Shown: positions 36,101 through 44,675 of the stretch, piece after piece | How positions within the stretch are numbered: position 1 is the first letter of the stretch | Layout of the letters: every line of letters begins with the position of its first letter | Source: an uncultured Schlesneria sp. | GTDB lineage: Bacteria; Planctomycetota; Planctomycetia; Planctomycetales; Planctomycetaceae | Direction: 5' to 3' | NCBI GenBank assembly: GCA_903871875.1 | Contig: CAIQIR010000132.1 | Location: forward strand, 62,001-126,000 | DNA length: 64,000 nucleotides | Position numbers and translations under genes: made by a program | Notes under the pieces: generated by a model | What the model was told of the DNA's origin: nothing | Databases searched by the model: none | Seen by the model: the letters and a program-made list of their open reading frames with translations, nothing else

Positions 36101-37276
36101 TACATGTATAATCCGTCGGGTGCCGCAGGGGCGAAGATTCGCGGCGAACAATTGATTGACCAATACAACTGTTCTGGCTGCCATGTGCTGGAGATGCCAA
36201 AGATTCGCTATGGTGCGGATCTGGACAGTTTGACCGGATCGGATACATCGGGTGAATATCCCGAAGCCGTGAAGTTGTTGATGGCACTTCGTCCGCCGCG
36301 AAACGGTTTGACCGGTGGCAAGAAGTTCGTCAAGGGCGAAGAGGGTCCCAAGACCTTGTCGTTGCTCGAACTTCATGGTCTGGTCACAAGTGCTCCCAAT
36401 CCGGAAGACGCTCCGGAAGATCAAGAATACGTGGTGGAACTGTGGGAGAACCTGAAGGCGGCTGGTAAGAACTTCCTGCCGACTTACAAGTTCATCTTCC
36501 CGGCGGCGAATCTGGACGCGATCGAACCCGCTCGCGGCGGACGTTTCGCGGAATGGTTGGTCGATCGGCTGGTCGACTCCAAGCAAGCCAAAGAGCGATC
36601 ATTGGCTTGGCAAATGTCGCCACCTCCGCTTTACAAAGAAGGAACCAAGGTCCAGACACCCTGGTTGTTCAACTTCCTGCGGAATCCGGGGAAGATTCGT
36701 CATACGACCGTATTGCGAATGCCGCGGTTCAACATGAGTGATGACGAAGCTCAATCGCTGGCGAATTATTTTGCGGCCGTCGACGGAACTCCTTATCCCT
36801 ATCAATTAATCGCCGAACGCGAGCCCGGTTATCTGCACGAACACGAGGCAGAGTTCCACGCCGATTTCCCGGCCAAGAAAGACGACTATCTGAGTGAGTC
36901 GTGGAAAATGCTGAACGCCCCGTTGTGCATCAAATGCCACTCGGTGGGTGGACAACAAGTGAAGATTTCGAATCCGGCGACAGATATTCGTGGGCCGAAC
37001 CTCGATTTGGCGGGTGACCGATTACGACCCGATTGGACGCTGTTGTGGTTGTACAGACCGCAGTGGGTTACGCCCTATACGTCGATGCCGGTTCCGTTGC
37101 CGCCTTTGCAACCGGGTGCTCAACCTCGCTTCCCGGACATTTTTGGTGACAATGGGTTGAAACAAACGATTTCTCTACGTGATGCACTGATGAATTACCA
37201 CAAGTTGTTGGAGCGAGAAGGCAAATCGGGATCTCAGCCAACTCCGGCGGCGACGCCTGTGGGAGGTGATGACTAA
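33200..37276 (+). CDS. Giant membrane-anchored octahaem c-type cytochrome with coiled coil and PDZ domain
   Basis: 1358-residue protein. An N-terminal helix (about residues 16-34) anchors it; residues about 40-200 are a charged coiled coil. Eight CxxCH motifs follow near residues 270 (CRTCH), 325 (CTVCH), 379 (CIKCH), 415 (CFGCH), 554 (CVACH), 728 (CYGCH), 991 (CSGCH) and 1243 (CIKCH), so eight c-type haems are predicted. Between the sixth and seventh, about residues 785-860, is a PDZ-like domain (GVRVSKVKPGHHAGGETL, then DVIVKVDGIPTQND). Surrounding segments look like repeated cytochrome c folds with axial Met candidates in repeated R/K-M-P or TRMPQF motifs. It sits in the bc operon where cytochrome c1 or f would be expected, so it likely accepts electrons from Rieske. 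Its stop TAA overlaps the next ATG by one base. Confidence 0.93.
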   Translation: MPATDDYLRSPKSMHQVFCASAVLLLAVTIWMMWADYNDEWRPIQRKAFAYQALRDKTREARIKDDPTFQKNVAELKAKVDESTKDLSEHKANLSELEKQAKAAKEKVDNHLRDLKIRRAERDVARADYNLGVRDSVPNLAALQQKFTDKENEVKGKEAKFVELSYESEQAKAAVASVTAKRDAAEAALKKSEAEITVIHASIQKIAPEQTNWDGTPTRLDGTLRSLKLQLMQLPIVDGFNGRERITQDWMPKLEIDLGGMGKVSRFDRCRTCHAMIDAVDVGTSPAYPVGTEKEGKYPQPYASHPRLDLYLTSSSPHPLPKFGCTVCHEGQGSGTSFTNASHTPNDPVEMEKWQGDHKWFDNHFWEHPMYPQRFQESGCIKCHVNVVELGVNDKFGATAPKVFRGYQLVKTYGCFGCHEISGFDGTKVVGPDLRLEPATSEEAEKIAKDPLQVAGKMRKVGPSLRHSASKSDPGFISYWTEEPKRFRPTTRMPQFFKLDNQQDEMAHTNNPIELAAIAHYLQSKSLPFETLSPAPGYKPDAARGQNLFATRGCVACHSHSSVSAVDATFGPELSKINAKLKSGKAGFDWLYTWIREPERYHPRTKMPHLFLEAEGTGDSAIDPAADIAAFLLKLEGDPASFKSTATYETAQVDEASLDNLISSMLSKSLTADQITELLKTGKYPIPAEKIKTDEIELIGGGAEFSAEEWKQRKLTYVGRKTITKYGCYGCHDIPNFEYGRPIGTALQDWGKKDRSRLAFEHIHEYLHHHGNQDLGVEFESVDAKQAARLKLESAVGVRVSKVKPGHHAGGETLKLDDVIVKVDGIPTQNDAELRTQLGRGVVGSEMAVTVVRAGQEETVKVIADGSLFDRVEEGVGRGERGEFKTDQEKDRELSAAFYYESLTHHGRPGFLWQKLRQPRSYDYKTVETKSSYDDRLRMPKFPFSEDEIDAIATFILGLTAEPPMVDYMYNPSGAAGAKIRGEQLIDQYNCSGCHVLEMPKIRYGADLDSLTGSDTSGEYPEAVKLLMALRPPRNGLTGGKKFVKGEEGPKTLSLLELHGLVTSAPNPEDAPEDQEYVVELWENLKAAGKNFLPTYKFIFPAANLDAIEPARGGRFAEWLVDRLVDSKQAKERSLAWQMSPPPLYKEGTKVQTPWLFNFLRNPGKIRHTTVLRMPRFNMSDDEAQSLANYFAAVDGTPYPYQLIAEREPGYLHEHEAEFHADFPAKKDDYLSESWKMLNAPLCIKCHSVGGQQVKISNPATDIRGPNLDLAGDRLRPDWTLLWLYRPQWVTPYTSMPVPLPPLQPGAQPRFPDIFGDNGLKQTISLRDALMNYHKLLEREGKSGSQPTPAATPVGGDD

Positions 37277-38139
37277 TGTTGAATTCTGGATACTTGCTGC
37301 GAGCCATCGCTGGTTTGTTATTGGCCTCATTCGCCATCACGCTGACAGGCTGTGGTAAGCTGGTTTCGGGTGCGAATCTTCAGGCCACGGTGAAGTACAA
37401 GCCAAGTACGACCGCCGGCGCGACGACGGAAGCCGCAGCGACATCAGACGCAGGGGCTACAGCCGCCACCAGCGAAGGTGTGGGAACGGTTAAGGGGAAA
37501 GTTGAATTGGTCGGGGCGTTCACTCCGCTGGCTCCTCTGCACGTCAAAGGAGCCGATGTGAAGGATGCAGCGGTCTGTTCGGCTGTCGAAGTCCCGGATG
37601 AAACCATCCTGGTCAAAGATGGCGGTCTGGCGAATGTGTTCATTTATTTGAAGAAGGCCCCGAAAGTTTCCGCGGCCGCCCCCGAGGGCAATCTGATTTT
37701 TGACCAGAAGAACTGCATGTTCAAACCGCACGCGATGACGATGCGGGTGGGTCAGGTGGTCAAGGTTTTGAACAGTGATGCGGTGGCTCATAACACCCAC
37801 ACTTACGGCAAAAAGACCACGCCATTCAACTCGATCGTCTCGCCGAATGATGCGGTAGGTGCGCCACTGGTTTACAAACAGGCGGAACAAGAACCGATCT
37901 CGGTGGGTTGCGATATCCATCCCTGGATGAAAGCATATCATCTGCCGATTGATCATCCGTTCGTGGCATTGAGTGCGGAAGATGGTACGTTTGAGATCAA
38001 GGATTTGCCGGCCGGGAAGCATGAGTTCAAGGTTTGGCATGAAGCGGGTGGGTTGCTGGAAAAGTCGCTCGTCGTGACGGTCAAACCGGGCGATAACGAG
38101 CTGCCGATCAAGGTGACGCCTTCGCAGTTAGGGAAATAG
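37276..38139 (+). CDS. Cupredoxin-like lipoprotein
   Basis: 287-residue lipoprotein with lipobox LTGC (Cys26). A low-complexity Thr/Ala linker (about residues 38-68) leads to a beta-sandwich with type 1 copper ligands: H172 (in DAVAHNTH; H175 is an alternative), then C212, H215 and M218 in VGCDIHPWMKAY. The order His-Cys-His-Met is that of plastocyanin-like proteins. The last ~60 residues (DGTFEIKDLPAGKHEFKVWH) resemble a carboxypeptidase-regulatory or transthyretin-like extension. It overlaps the octahaem gene by one base (TAATG), indicating translational coupling. It probably carries electrons as a tethered copper protein between the cytochromes and the oxidase, but this is inference from position. 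Confidence 0.85.
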   Translation: MLNSGYLLRAIAGLLLASFAITLTGCGKLVSGANLQATVKYKPSTTAGATTEAAATSDAGATAATSEGVGTVKGKVELVGAFTPLAPLHVKGADVKDAAVCSAVEVPDETILVKDGGLANVFIYLKKAPKVSAAAPEGNLIFDQKNCMFKPHAMTMRVGQVVKVLNSDAVAHNTHTYGKKTTPFNSIVSPNDAVGAPLVYKQAEQEPISVGCDIHPWMKAYHLPIDHPFVALSAEDGTFEIKDLPAGKHEFKVWHEAGGLLEKSLVVTVKPGDNELPIKVTPSQLGK

Positions 38140-38197
38140 GCCTGCCATAGGGGCCCTGTGTTTTGCAGAGTTCGACGTTTTAGCACTGACGGTGCAG

Positions 38198-39697
38198 ATG
38201 ATGTTTCGTGTGATTTGTCCGAATTCAACCTCGCGTACGACCCGTCTGAGTTTTCAGGGGGTAATCGTGTGTGGGTGGGCGTTGCTCAGCTTGGGTTGTG
38301 GCGCTGGTCCGCAGGCCGAGTTCAAGTACCGCGAGGCGACCGACGATTTGATTTCTGACGCCGAAAGGTCCGTCAAATCAACTCTCAAGGATTCGTTTGG
38401 CACTCCCAACGAACTTGTCGCCTGGGAGCGGTTTCCGATCAATTACGGCGGGATCAAGGGGGCGGTCGCGTCAGCGGCCGGAGATAAAGCCGTCATCGTC
38501 ACCCTGGAAGGTGAATCAGAAAAGATTCGTAACAAAACGCCGATTCTCTGGTTAACAGGTTCCGTGGCGGGTGACAAAACGCCGCTTGTGACGGTCGCGG
38601 GCTTCAATGCCGAAACGAAACAATTGACCTTGGCTGGTGTCTCGGAACTGCCGAACGCCGGTGACCGATTTGTCGTGGGATTCGGCGAAGACCTGCAGCT
38701 CGGTCGTCACGTCTACATGAAGAACTGCATGCATTGCCACGGAGTCAGTGGCGATGGTGATGGGCCGACCGGTCAGTTCCTGAATCCCCGTCCTCGCGAT
38801 TATCGGAACGGTCAGTTCAAGTTCACTGCGACCAAGTCTGGCGAAAAAGCCACTCGCGACGATCTTCATCGGATCGTGAAATACGGGATTCCCGGCACCT
38901 ACATGCCGTCATTCCTGTTACTGGGTGAACGTGAAACGAAAGTCGTGGTGGAATATGTGCGATGGCTGGCGATTCGCGGTGAGTTCGAGAAACGCCTGGT
39001 GGCCGAACTTTCCTCTGATTATTCCGAGACCTCGATTGCTGACTCGGTGAGAAAGGCCGAAGCGGCTTATGCCGAGAAGAAGAAGAACAAGGAAGAGGCA
39101 GAGAAGCCGCTGTCAGCTAATAAAGTGGCTAAGGCCGCGGCGTCCGAGTTTGCCAAGTATTCGAAAGAAGACCTGCCAGCCGCCATTGAAGAAACGGCCA
39201 ATCTGCTGACGGACGCCTGGACGCGGGCGGAAGAGCCCGACACTGTTATTGTGCCCAGCATTCATCGAGTGGACGACACGGCTGAATCACGTGAACGTGG
39301 GCGGCTGCTGTATATGTCAGACAAAACCAAGTGTTACACCTGTCACGGGATGACGGGTCGTGGCGATGGTGCGGCAACGGAAGATTTCTGGCCCAAGCCG
39401 GGAACGACCGAAAAATTTGCCAACCGAGGTCTGCATGACGAATGGGGCAATCAATTGAAGCCACGTAATCTGACGTTGGGTCAGTACCGCGGTGGACGTC
39501 GTCCCATCGATCTGTTCCGCCGTATGTACGCGGGGATCAAAGGCACGCCGATGCCGGCGTTCGGTGGTACGGCACTCAAAGATAACGAGATCTGGGATCT
39601 CGTGAATTTTGTGATGAGTCTTCCTTATTCATCGCGTCAGCCGTCACCGGCTGCGGGAGGAAATATGGCAAAGCTCGACGAAAAACCGGCACATTGA
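38198..39697 (+). CDS. Dihaem c-type cytochrome lipoprotein
   Basis: 499-residue predicted lipoprotein (lipobox LSLGC, Cys34 from this start). The first ~170 residues are beta-rich and unrecognised. Two cytochrome c domains follow, with CMHCHG near residue 177 and CYTCHG near 379, each followed by GDGDG or GRGDGA and by a Met candidate in YMPSF and TPMPAF. A Lys/Glu/Ala-rich helical linker (about 270-330) joins them. This fits a flexible periplasmic carrier between reductase and oxidase. The start is uncertain: GTG 38192, ATG 38198 and ATG 38201 are all in frame and no clear ribosome binding site is visible; 38198 was used. Oxidase subunit II follows after about 190 bases. Confidence 0.88.
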   Translation: MMFRVICPNSTSRTTRLSFQGVIVCGWALLSLGCGAGPQAEFKYREATDDLISDAERSVKSTLKDSFGTPNELVAWERFPINYGGIKGAVASAAGDKAVIVTLEGESEKIRNKTPILWLTGSVAGDKTPLVTVAGFNAETKQLTLAGVSELPNAGDRFVVGFGEDLQLGRHVYMKNCMHCHGVSGDGDGPTGQFLNPRPRDYRNGQFKFTATKSGEKATRDDLHRIVKYGIPGTYMPSFLLLGERETKVVVEYVRWLAIRGEFEKRLVAELSSDYSETSIADSVRKAEAAYAEKKKNKEEAEKPLSANKVAKAAASEFAKYSKEDLPAAIEETANLLTDAWTRAEEPDTVIVPSIHRVDDTAESRERGRLLYMSDKTKCYTCHGMTGRGDGAATEDFWPKPGTTEKFANRGLHDEWGNQLKPRNLTLGQYRGGRRPIDLFRRMYAGIKGTPMPAFGGTALKDNEIWDLVNFVMSLPYSSRQPSPAAGGNMAKLDEKPAH

Positions 39698-39889
39698 AAA
39701 AGCGGGACATCGAAAAAAGGCACCGTGAAATTCGTTGTTGCGGTTCGACGAAGAGTGTGGGGCGAACCAGATGTTGAACTGGGCAAATCGAATCGGTCAG
39801 CGGTGAAAGCCGTGAATCAAAGACGATTGTCGGAACGCATCCCGAGGTGAAACACGCCGCAGCAGGCGAAGTAACAAAGGCGACTTATC

Positions 39890-40717
39890 GTGGGCAGGTT
39901 TTGGGCACTATTTTTCATTGTGACTGCGGTCATCACGTTCGTGGTGTCGTGGATTTCTCCGAGCATGGGGTGGTGGTTCCCCACGGATGGCGTGGCCGTT
40001 TTTGGAATGGCCCAATCGACGCTGGGTCGCAAGATCGATGATTTGTTTTATCTGATCCTGTGGATCGTTTCCGTGACGTTCGTGGCGACGAATGTCGCGT
40101 TGGGTTACGCCTTGTGGCGCGGGGCGACGATCAAGCCTGAAGAGAAGGTCTGGTTCTCGCACGGCAGTCACAGCCTGGAAGTCATTTGGACGATCGTTCC
40201 GTCGGTCATCCTGTTGTTCATCGCCCTATATCAGTTGGACGTCTGGGCGGCCTACCGCGTCAGAGGTTTCATCAAAGATAGCGATGGAAAGCCGAAGCAG
40301 ATCGTGGCTGTGGCCGAAGTCACCGCTCGTCAGTTTGAATGGCGGATCCGTTATCCCGCTCGAGGCAAGACTCTGAAGCCCATCCCCCAAGCCGACGACA
40401 TTTACACCGTGAATGAATTGCACGTTCCGACGGGAGATCTGGTTTCGATCACTCTGCGAACCGACGATGTCCAGCATGCTTTCTTCGTGCCGGAGCTTCG
40501 GGTGAAGCAAGACGCCGTTCCGGGCAAGTTGATTCCCGTCTGGTTTGATACGCTGGTCACCAAGGATTACGAAATGTTGTGTGCCGAGCTATGCGGTTGG
40601 GGACACTACAAAATGAAAGCCAAACTGGTCGCGCAGTCGACGGAAGATTTCGAAGCGTGGAAGGACAAGGTCTCCGAAGAGCAATTTGATGATGGCTATC
40701 GCAAGCCAGCCGAATAG
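39890..40717 (+). CDS. coxB: Cytochrome c oxidase subunit II
   Basis: 275-residue subunit II of a haem-copper oxidase. A hydrophobic N-terminus and two further transmembrane helices (WIVSVTFVATNVALGYALW region, and VIWTIVPSVILLFIALYQL) precede the periplasmic cupredoxin domain. The binuclear CuA site is complete: H196 (DVQHAFFVPEL), then C231, E233, C235, H239 and M242 in CAELCGWGHYKM. There is no fused cytochrome c domain, so an external donor (copper or dihaem lipoprotein upstream) is required. ARQFEWRIRYP carries the conserved aromatic Trp region. The start is GTG at 39890, the only start before the first helix. It opens the oxidase part of the block. Confidence 0.95.
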   Translation: MGRFWALFFIVTAVITFVVSWISPSMGWWFPTDGVAVFGMAQSTLGRKIDDLFYLILWIVSVTFVATNVALGYALWRGATIKPEEKVWFSHGSHSLEVIWTIVPSVILLFIALYQLDVWAAYRVRGFIKDSDGKPKQIVAVAEVTARQFEWRIRYPARGKTLKPIPQADDIYTVNELHVPTGDLVSITLRTDDVQHAFFVPELRVKQDAVPGKLIPVWFDTLVTKDYEMLCAELCGWGHYKMKAKLVAQSTEDFEAWKDKVSEEQFDDGYRKPAE

Positions 40718-40846
40718 GAACGCGACGGGCGGTGAAGCCGAAAGCGATTCTAGAAGGCCGATTGACAGCGTTTTGAGTTGGTTTTCTCGTGTACGAAAAA
40801 TGGCCTGGACGAGTTTTCGTTAGGGTTCAACAGAAGCAGATCGATT

Positions 40847-42655
40847 ATGAGCACTCTTCATCCCACCATCGACCATGCCGGGCACGCCGATCACGGTGGA
40901 CACGGTCATGCACCGAGCTTCTTCTTCACGTATATCTGGTCCACCGATCATAAGATGATCGGTAAACAGTTTTTGATCACGACGCTGCTCATGATGATGG
41001 TCGGCGGCGGGCTGGCCTTGGGCGTGCGCTGGCAGCTGGCGCGTCCCTGGGAGCGGATGCCGCTGTTCGGTGACGCCGTGTTTGCGTCTGAAGGCGGACA
41101 GATTTCGCCCGAAGCCTACACCATGTTGTTTACGATGCACGCCACCGTGATGATCTTTCTTGTGATCATCCCCGTTCTGGCGGGTGCTTTCGGAAACTTC
41201 CTGATTCCGCTGATGATCGGTGCGGACGACATGGCGTTCCCCACGCTGAATGCACTGAGTTATTGGTTCATGTGGCCAGCCATCGCTTTCTTCGGCGCTA
41301 GCTTCTTCATGCATGGTGGGGGGCCGGCTGCAGGTTGGACCGGTTATCCGCTGCTGTCGTTGTTGCGCGAGGCGGCTCCGGGATCGCGTGACGCCCAGAC
41401 CTGCTGGCTGCTGGGACTGACGTTCGTCGGTGTGTCGTCGATGATGGGGTCAGTCAATTACATGACGACGATCATCAATATGCGAGCTCCCGGGATGACA
41501 CTGTTCCGGATGCCACTGACGATTTGGTCGATGTTCATTACCGCGATTTTGCAGGCGTTCGCCTTGCCCGTGTTGACGGCAGCCGGATTCATGATGGTGG
41601 CTGATCGTCTGCTCGGCACGTGTTTCTTCGTTCCGGCTGGAATTGTCGTCAACAACGCTCCTCCCACGGTTGGTGGCGGGCAGACCTTGTTGTGGCAGCA
41701 CCTGTTCTGGTTCTATTCGCATCCGGCCGTGTACATCATGTTGCTGCCCGCGATGGGCATGGTCTCGGACATGTTGGCCTGCATGTGCCGGAAGCCGATT
41801 TTCGGTTACAAGCCGATGGTTTACTCGATGGCCGCAATCGCCGGTCTCGGATTCATCGTGTGGGGACACCATATGTTCCTGAGTGGTATGAATCCGGCGC
41901 TGGGCATGACGTTCATGGTGAGTACGATCATGATCGCGTTGCCTTCCGCAATTAAGACCTTCAACTGGATCGGGACGATCTGGGGTGGTCGAATTCAATT
42001 CAATACAGTCATGCTCAATTGCACGGCCTTCGTGTCGATGTTCGTCATCGGGGGATTGAGTGGCATCTTCATGGCGGCCGTTCCAGTCGACATTTACATC
42101 CACGACACTTATTTCATCGTGGCGCACTTTCACTATGTGATCTTCGGAGCCACGTTGTTCGGCGTGTTTGGCGGCATTCAGTTCTGGTTCCCGAAGATGT
42201 TCGGCCGGATGATGAATGAGACCGTCGGGAAAGTCCACTTTGTGCTAACCTTTATCGGTTTCAACTGCACCTTCTATCCGATGCACATGCTGGGGATCGC
42301 GGGGATGCCTCGCCGGTATGCCGATCCCTATCACTTCCCTTACCTCGAACACCTGCTGCCGATGAACCAGTTCATGACGACCGCGGCGTTCCTGATGGGT
42401 TTTGCCCAGTTTCTGCTGCTGGGAAATTTCTTCCTGAGTATCTTCTTCGGACCTAAGTGCGGTCGAAATCCCTGGCATGCGAATGGTTTGGAATGGTCGG
42501 CACCATCGCCACCAGGACATGGAAACTTTGATATCCCGCCCGTCGTTTATCATGGGCCGTACGAGTATGGTTCTCCGGTCAGCGGCGAAAAGGATTACCT
42601 GATGCAGACCGAATATGTCCCGCTGGCGCAGCGTGTAGCGCTGGAAGACCATTAA
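40847..42655 (+). CDS. coxA: Cytochrome c oxidase subunit I, A2 type
   Basis: 602-residue catalytic subunit with twelve or more helices. Conserved sites: GGGPAAGWTGYPLL, D-channel aspartate in IGADDMAFP, CuB ligand H292 with cross-linked Tyr296 in YSHPAVY, CuB pair WGHHMF, K-channel lysine near 370 in SAIKTFNW, and haem ligands in HDTYFIVAHFHYV. The Glu of the usual HPEVY motif is Ala here and Y290-S291 precede it, which is the signature of A2-type oxidases. The His-rich N-terminus (HAGHADHGGHGH) may bind metal. ATG 40847 was chosen over 40778 because it starts the natural polar leader. It pumps protons and reduces O2 to water; haem type a is implied by ctaA and ctaB downstream. Confidence 0.96.
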   Translation: MSTLHPTIDHAGHADHGGHGHAPSFFFTYIWSTDHKMIGKQFLITTLLMMMVGGGLALGVRWQLARPWERMPLFGDAVFASEGGQISPEAYTMLFTMHATVMIFLVIIPVLAGAFGNFLIPLMIGADDMAFPTLNALSYWFMWPAIAFFGASFFMHGGGPAAGWTGYPLLSLLREAAPGSRDAQTCWLLGLTFVGVSSMMGSVNYMTTIINMRAPGMTLFRMPLTIWSMFITAILQAFALPVLTAAGFMMVADRLLGTCFFVPAGIVVNNAPPTVGGGQTLLWQHLFWFYSHPAVYIMLLPAMGMVSDMLACMCRKPIFGYKPMVYSMAAIAGLGFIVWGHHMFLSGMNPALGMTFMVSTIMIALPSAIKTFNWIGTIWGGRIQFNTVMLNCTAFVSMFVIGGLSGIFMAAVPVDIYIHDTYFIVAHFHYVIFGATLFGVFGGIQFWFPKMFGRMMNETVGKVHFVLTFIGFNCTFYPMHMLGIAGMPRRYADPYHFPYLEHLLPMNQFMTTAAFLMGFAQFLLLGNFFLSIFFGPKCGRNPWHANGLEWSAPSPPGHGNFDIPPVVYHGPYEYGSPVSGEKDYLMQTEYVPLAQRVALEDH

Positions 42656-42705
42656 CCAGCGTAATCGTGAATCCAACCCTCTTTCAGTAAACGTCGATTC
42701 GTCCG

Positions 42706-43674
42706 ATGAACCCACCGGCTAACTCTGTCTGGCTGCACCGCTTTGCGTGGTTTACCGCTGCGCTGACGTTGATGTTGCCTGTGACGACAGGGGCAATCGT
42801 CACCACACTGAAGGCGGGAATGATTTTTTCCGATTGGCCGTCGTCGAATGGCTACAACATGTTGGCCTATCCCTGGCTGAATGCGGCTCGCGATGAATTC
42901 GTCGAGCATGGTCACCGTCTGTCGGGCATGACGATTGGCCTGTTGAGTCTTTCGCTGGCCATTGCGGCGTGGTGTTTCGACCGTCGACCGCTAGTTCGAC
43001 TGATGGCGTCCGCGATCTTTCTGGCTGTCTTCGCGCAAGGCATGCTGGGTGGGGCTCGCGTCCTGATGGATGAACAATTGCTGGCGTTGTTGCATGGCGA
43101 CTTTGCCGCGTTGGTCTTTAGCCTGATGGCCGTTTTGATTCTGATTACCAGCAAGGGTTGGGAAACGCGGCCTCGACTGACTTCGGTAGAAGACAGTCAA
43201 AGTGTGGGGAACAGCGCCAAAGTTCTACTGGCCACATTGGTCGCGCAGTACGTGATGGGTGGATTTCTGAGGCATTTGCGGGAACGTGGCGAGTTTGCTT
43301 GGGCCTGGATGGTTCATCCCTGGTTTGCGCTGGTCGTGTTATTTGCAACTGTGATGTTTGTCTTTACCGTGAGGGGAACGGAGTCGCCTCACATTCGTCG
43401 CTGTGTGACGGCGTTAATCGGTTTCACGATCGCGCAATCGCTCATCGGACTGGCCACGTGGTACGTGAAATATGGCGTGCCGTCGTGGGGCGTAGTCGCG
43501 CAGCAAGATTCTCCGGCTCAGATTGTGATTTGTTCGATGCATAAAGTTGTCGGACTGCTGACACTGATGTCCAGTGTGGTGGCGGTCTTCTGTTGTTGGG
43601 CGGTCAAGCCGCTGCGACTGGACCGTACTTCGACGTCCTCTATCGGAAATTCTGTTGCGGGGGTGGCCACATGA
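42706..43674 (+). CDS. ctaA: Haem A synthase (COX15/CtaA family)
   Basis: 322-residue polytopic membrane protein. It hydroxylates the C8 methyl of haem O to give haem A. Histidine motifs of the family are present: EHGHRLSG (first haem-ligand pair), LLHGDFAAL, MVHPWFALVV and ICSMHKVVGLL. Eight hydrophobic segments are visible, the usual number. The gene ends in an ATGA overlap with the ctaB start (43671-43674), showing translational coupling of the two haem-modifying steps, although ctaB acts first in the pathway. It sits 50 bases after the oxidase subunit I gene, confirming the a-type oxidase assignment. Confidence 0.93.
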   Translation: MNPPANSVWLHRFAWFTAALTLMLPVTTGAIVTTLKAGMIFSDWPSSNGYNMLAYPWLNAARDEFVEHGHRLSGMTIGLLSLSLAIAAWCFDRRPLVRLMASAIFLAVFAQGMLGGARVLMDEQLLALLHGDFAALVFSLMAVLILITSKGWETRPRLTSVEDSQSVGNSAKVLLATLVAQYVMGGFLRHLRERGEFAWAWMVHPWFALVVLFATVMFVFTVRGTESPHIRRCVTALIGFTIAQSLIGLATWYVKYGVPSWGVVAQQDSPAQIVICSMHKVVGLLTLMSSVVAVFCCWAVKPLRLDRTSTSSIGNSVAGVAT

Positions 43675-44609
43675 GTGCCATGTCACCCTTGCCGGTCTGC
43701 CCCGATGTGGCGAAATCCGCAGTCTTTCCGCGGTCTCTCAATCGGCTGGCCGATTACAAAGAGATCGTGAAGCCCCGTATCTCGTTGATGGTGCTGCTGA
43801 CGGTGTCGTGTGGTTATGTGTTGGGCATGGAATCGCCGGCGGTTTCGATTTCTCTGCTGCACGCATGCTTGGGCATCGCCGTGGTGGCTGTCGGTTCATC
43901 CGCCGTTAATCAGTGGATCGAGCGTGAGACCGACGGACGGATGCGCCGGACGATGAATCGTCCGTTGCCTGCAGGGCGACTCGCTCCGTCAGAAGTGCTG
44001 CTGTTTGGCATTACGGCGGCTGTGCTGGGTTGTACATATCTTACCGTGATGGTGAATGTCGAAACCGCCGTGATGACGGGTCTGACGTTCGTGATGTATG
44101 CGTGCCTTTACACGCCACTGAAGCGAGTCACGTCGTTGTGCACGATTGTCGGCGCTGTTCCGGGAGCGTTGCCGCCCGTCTTGGGTTGGCTGGCAGCGGG
44201 AGGACACTTCGACGAGGGGGCATTTGCCCTGTTTGCCGTGCTGTTCTTGTGGCAGTTTCCTCACTTCTTCGCTATCGCCTGGCTCTACCGTGATGACTAT
44301 TGCCAGGCTGGGTTGCGAATGTTGCCCGCCGGTAAGTCGCTGCCGCATGTGACAGGCTTGTTGGCCGTGGTCTATGCCTTGGGATTGATTCCTGTCAGTT
44401 TACTGCCCAGTCAATGTGGACTCGCGGGCGGGACGTATACGATTGTGGCGATCGGACTTGGGACTGCCTACCTGATCGCATCCATGCTTTTCGCCTGGCA
44501 GGAAACTCGCACAAGTGCTCGGCGGTTGTTGTGGACTTCGCTGGTTTATCTGCCTGTGCTGCTGCTGACACTGGTCTGGGACCATCAGCGGTTACTCGAT
44601 CGATTTTAA
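43671..44609 (+). CDS. ctaB: Protoheme IX farnesyltransferase (haem O synthase)
   Basis: 312-residue UbiA-family prenyltransferase that farnesylates protohaem IX to haem O. The first Asp-rich prenyl-diphosphate site is NQWIERETDGRMRRTMNRPLP and the second is around IAWLYRDDYCQAG; LKPRISL-like text appears as KPRISLMVLLT at the N-terminus. About nine membrane segments are present. The start at 43671 overlaps the ctaA stop by four bases (ATGA) and has GGGGG about 8 bases upstream; the open frame runs back to 43593 inside ctaA, which is not credible. Oxidase subunit III follows after 66 bases. Confidence 0.94.
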   Translation: MSAMSPLPVCPDVAKSAVFPRSLNRLADYKEIVKPRISLMVLLTVSCGYVLGMESPAVSISLLHACLGIAVVAVGSSAVNQWIERETDGRMRRTMNRPLPAGRLAPSEVLLFGITAAVLGCTYLTVMVNVETAVMTGLTFVMYACLYTPLKRVTSLCTIVGAVPGALPPVLGWLAAGGHFDEGAFALFAVLFLWQFPHFFAIAWLYRDDYCQAGLRMLPAGKSLPHVTGLLAVVYALGLIPVSLLPSQCGLAGGTYTIVAIGLGTAYLIASMLFAWQETRTSARRLLWTSLVYLPVLLLTLVWDHQRLLDRF

Positions 44610-44675
44610 GATTGTTTGTTGTATGAACCGTCTCTGTCTGGGGGCGGACTGACTTTCGTTGCGAATGAGACTGAC

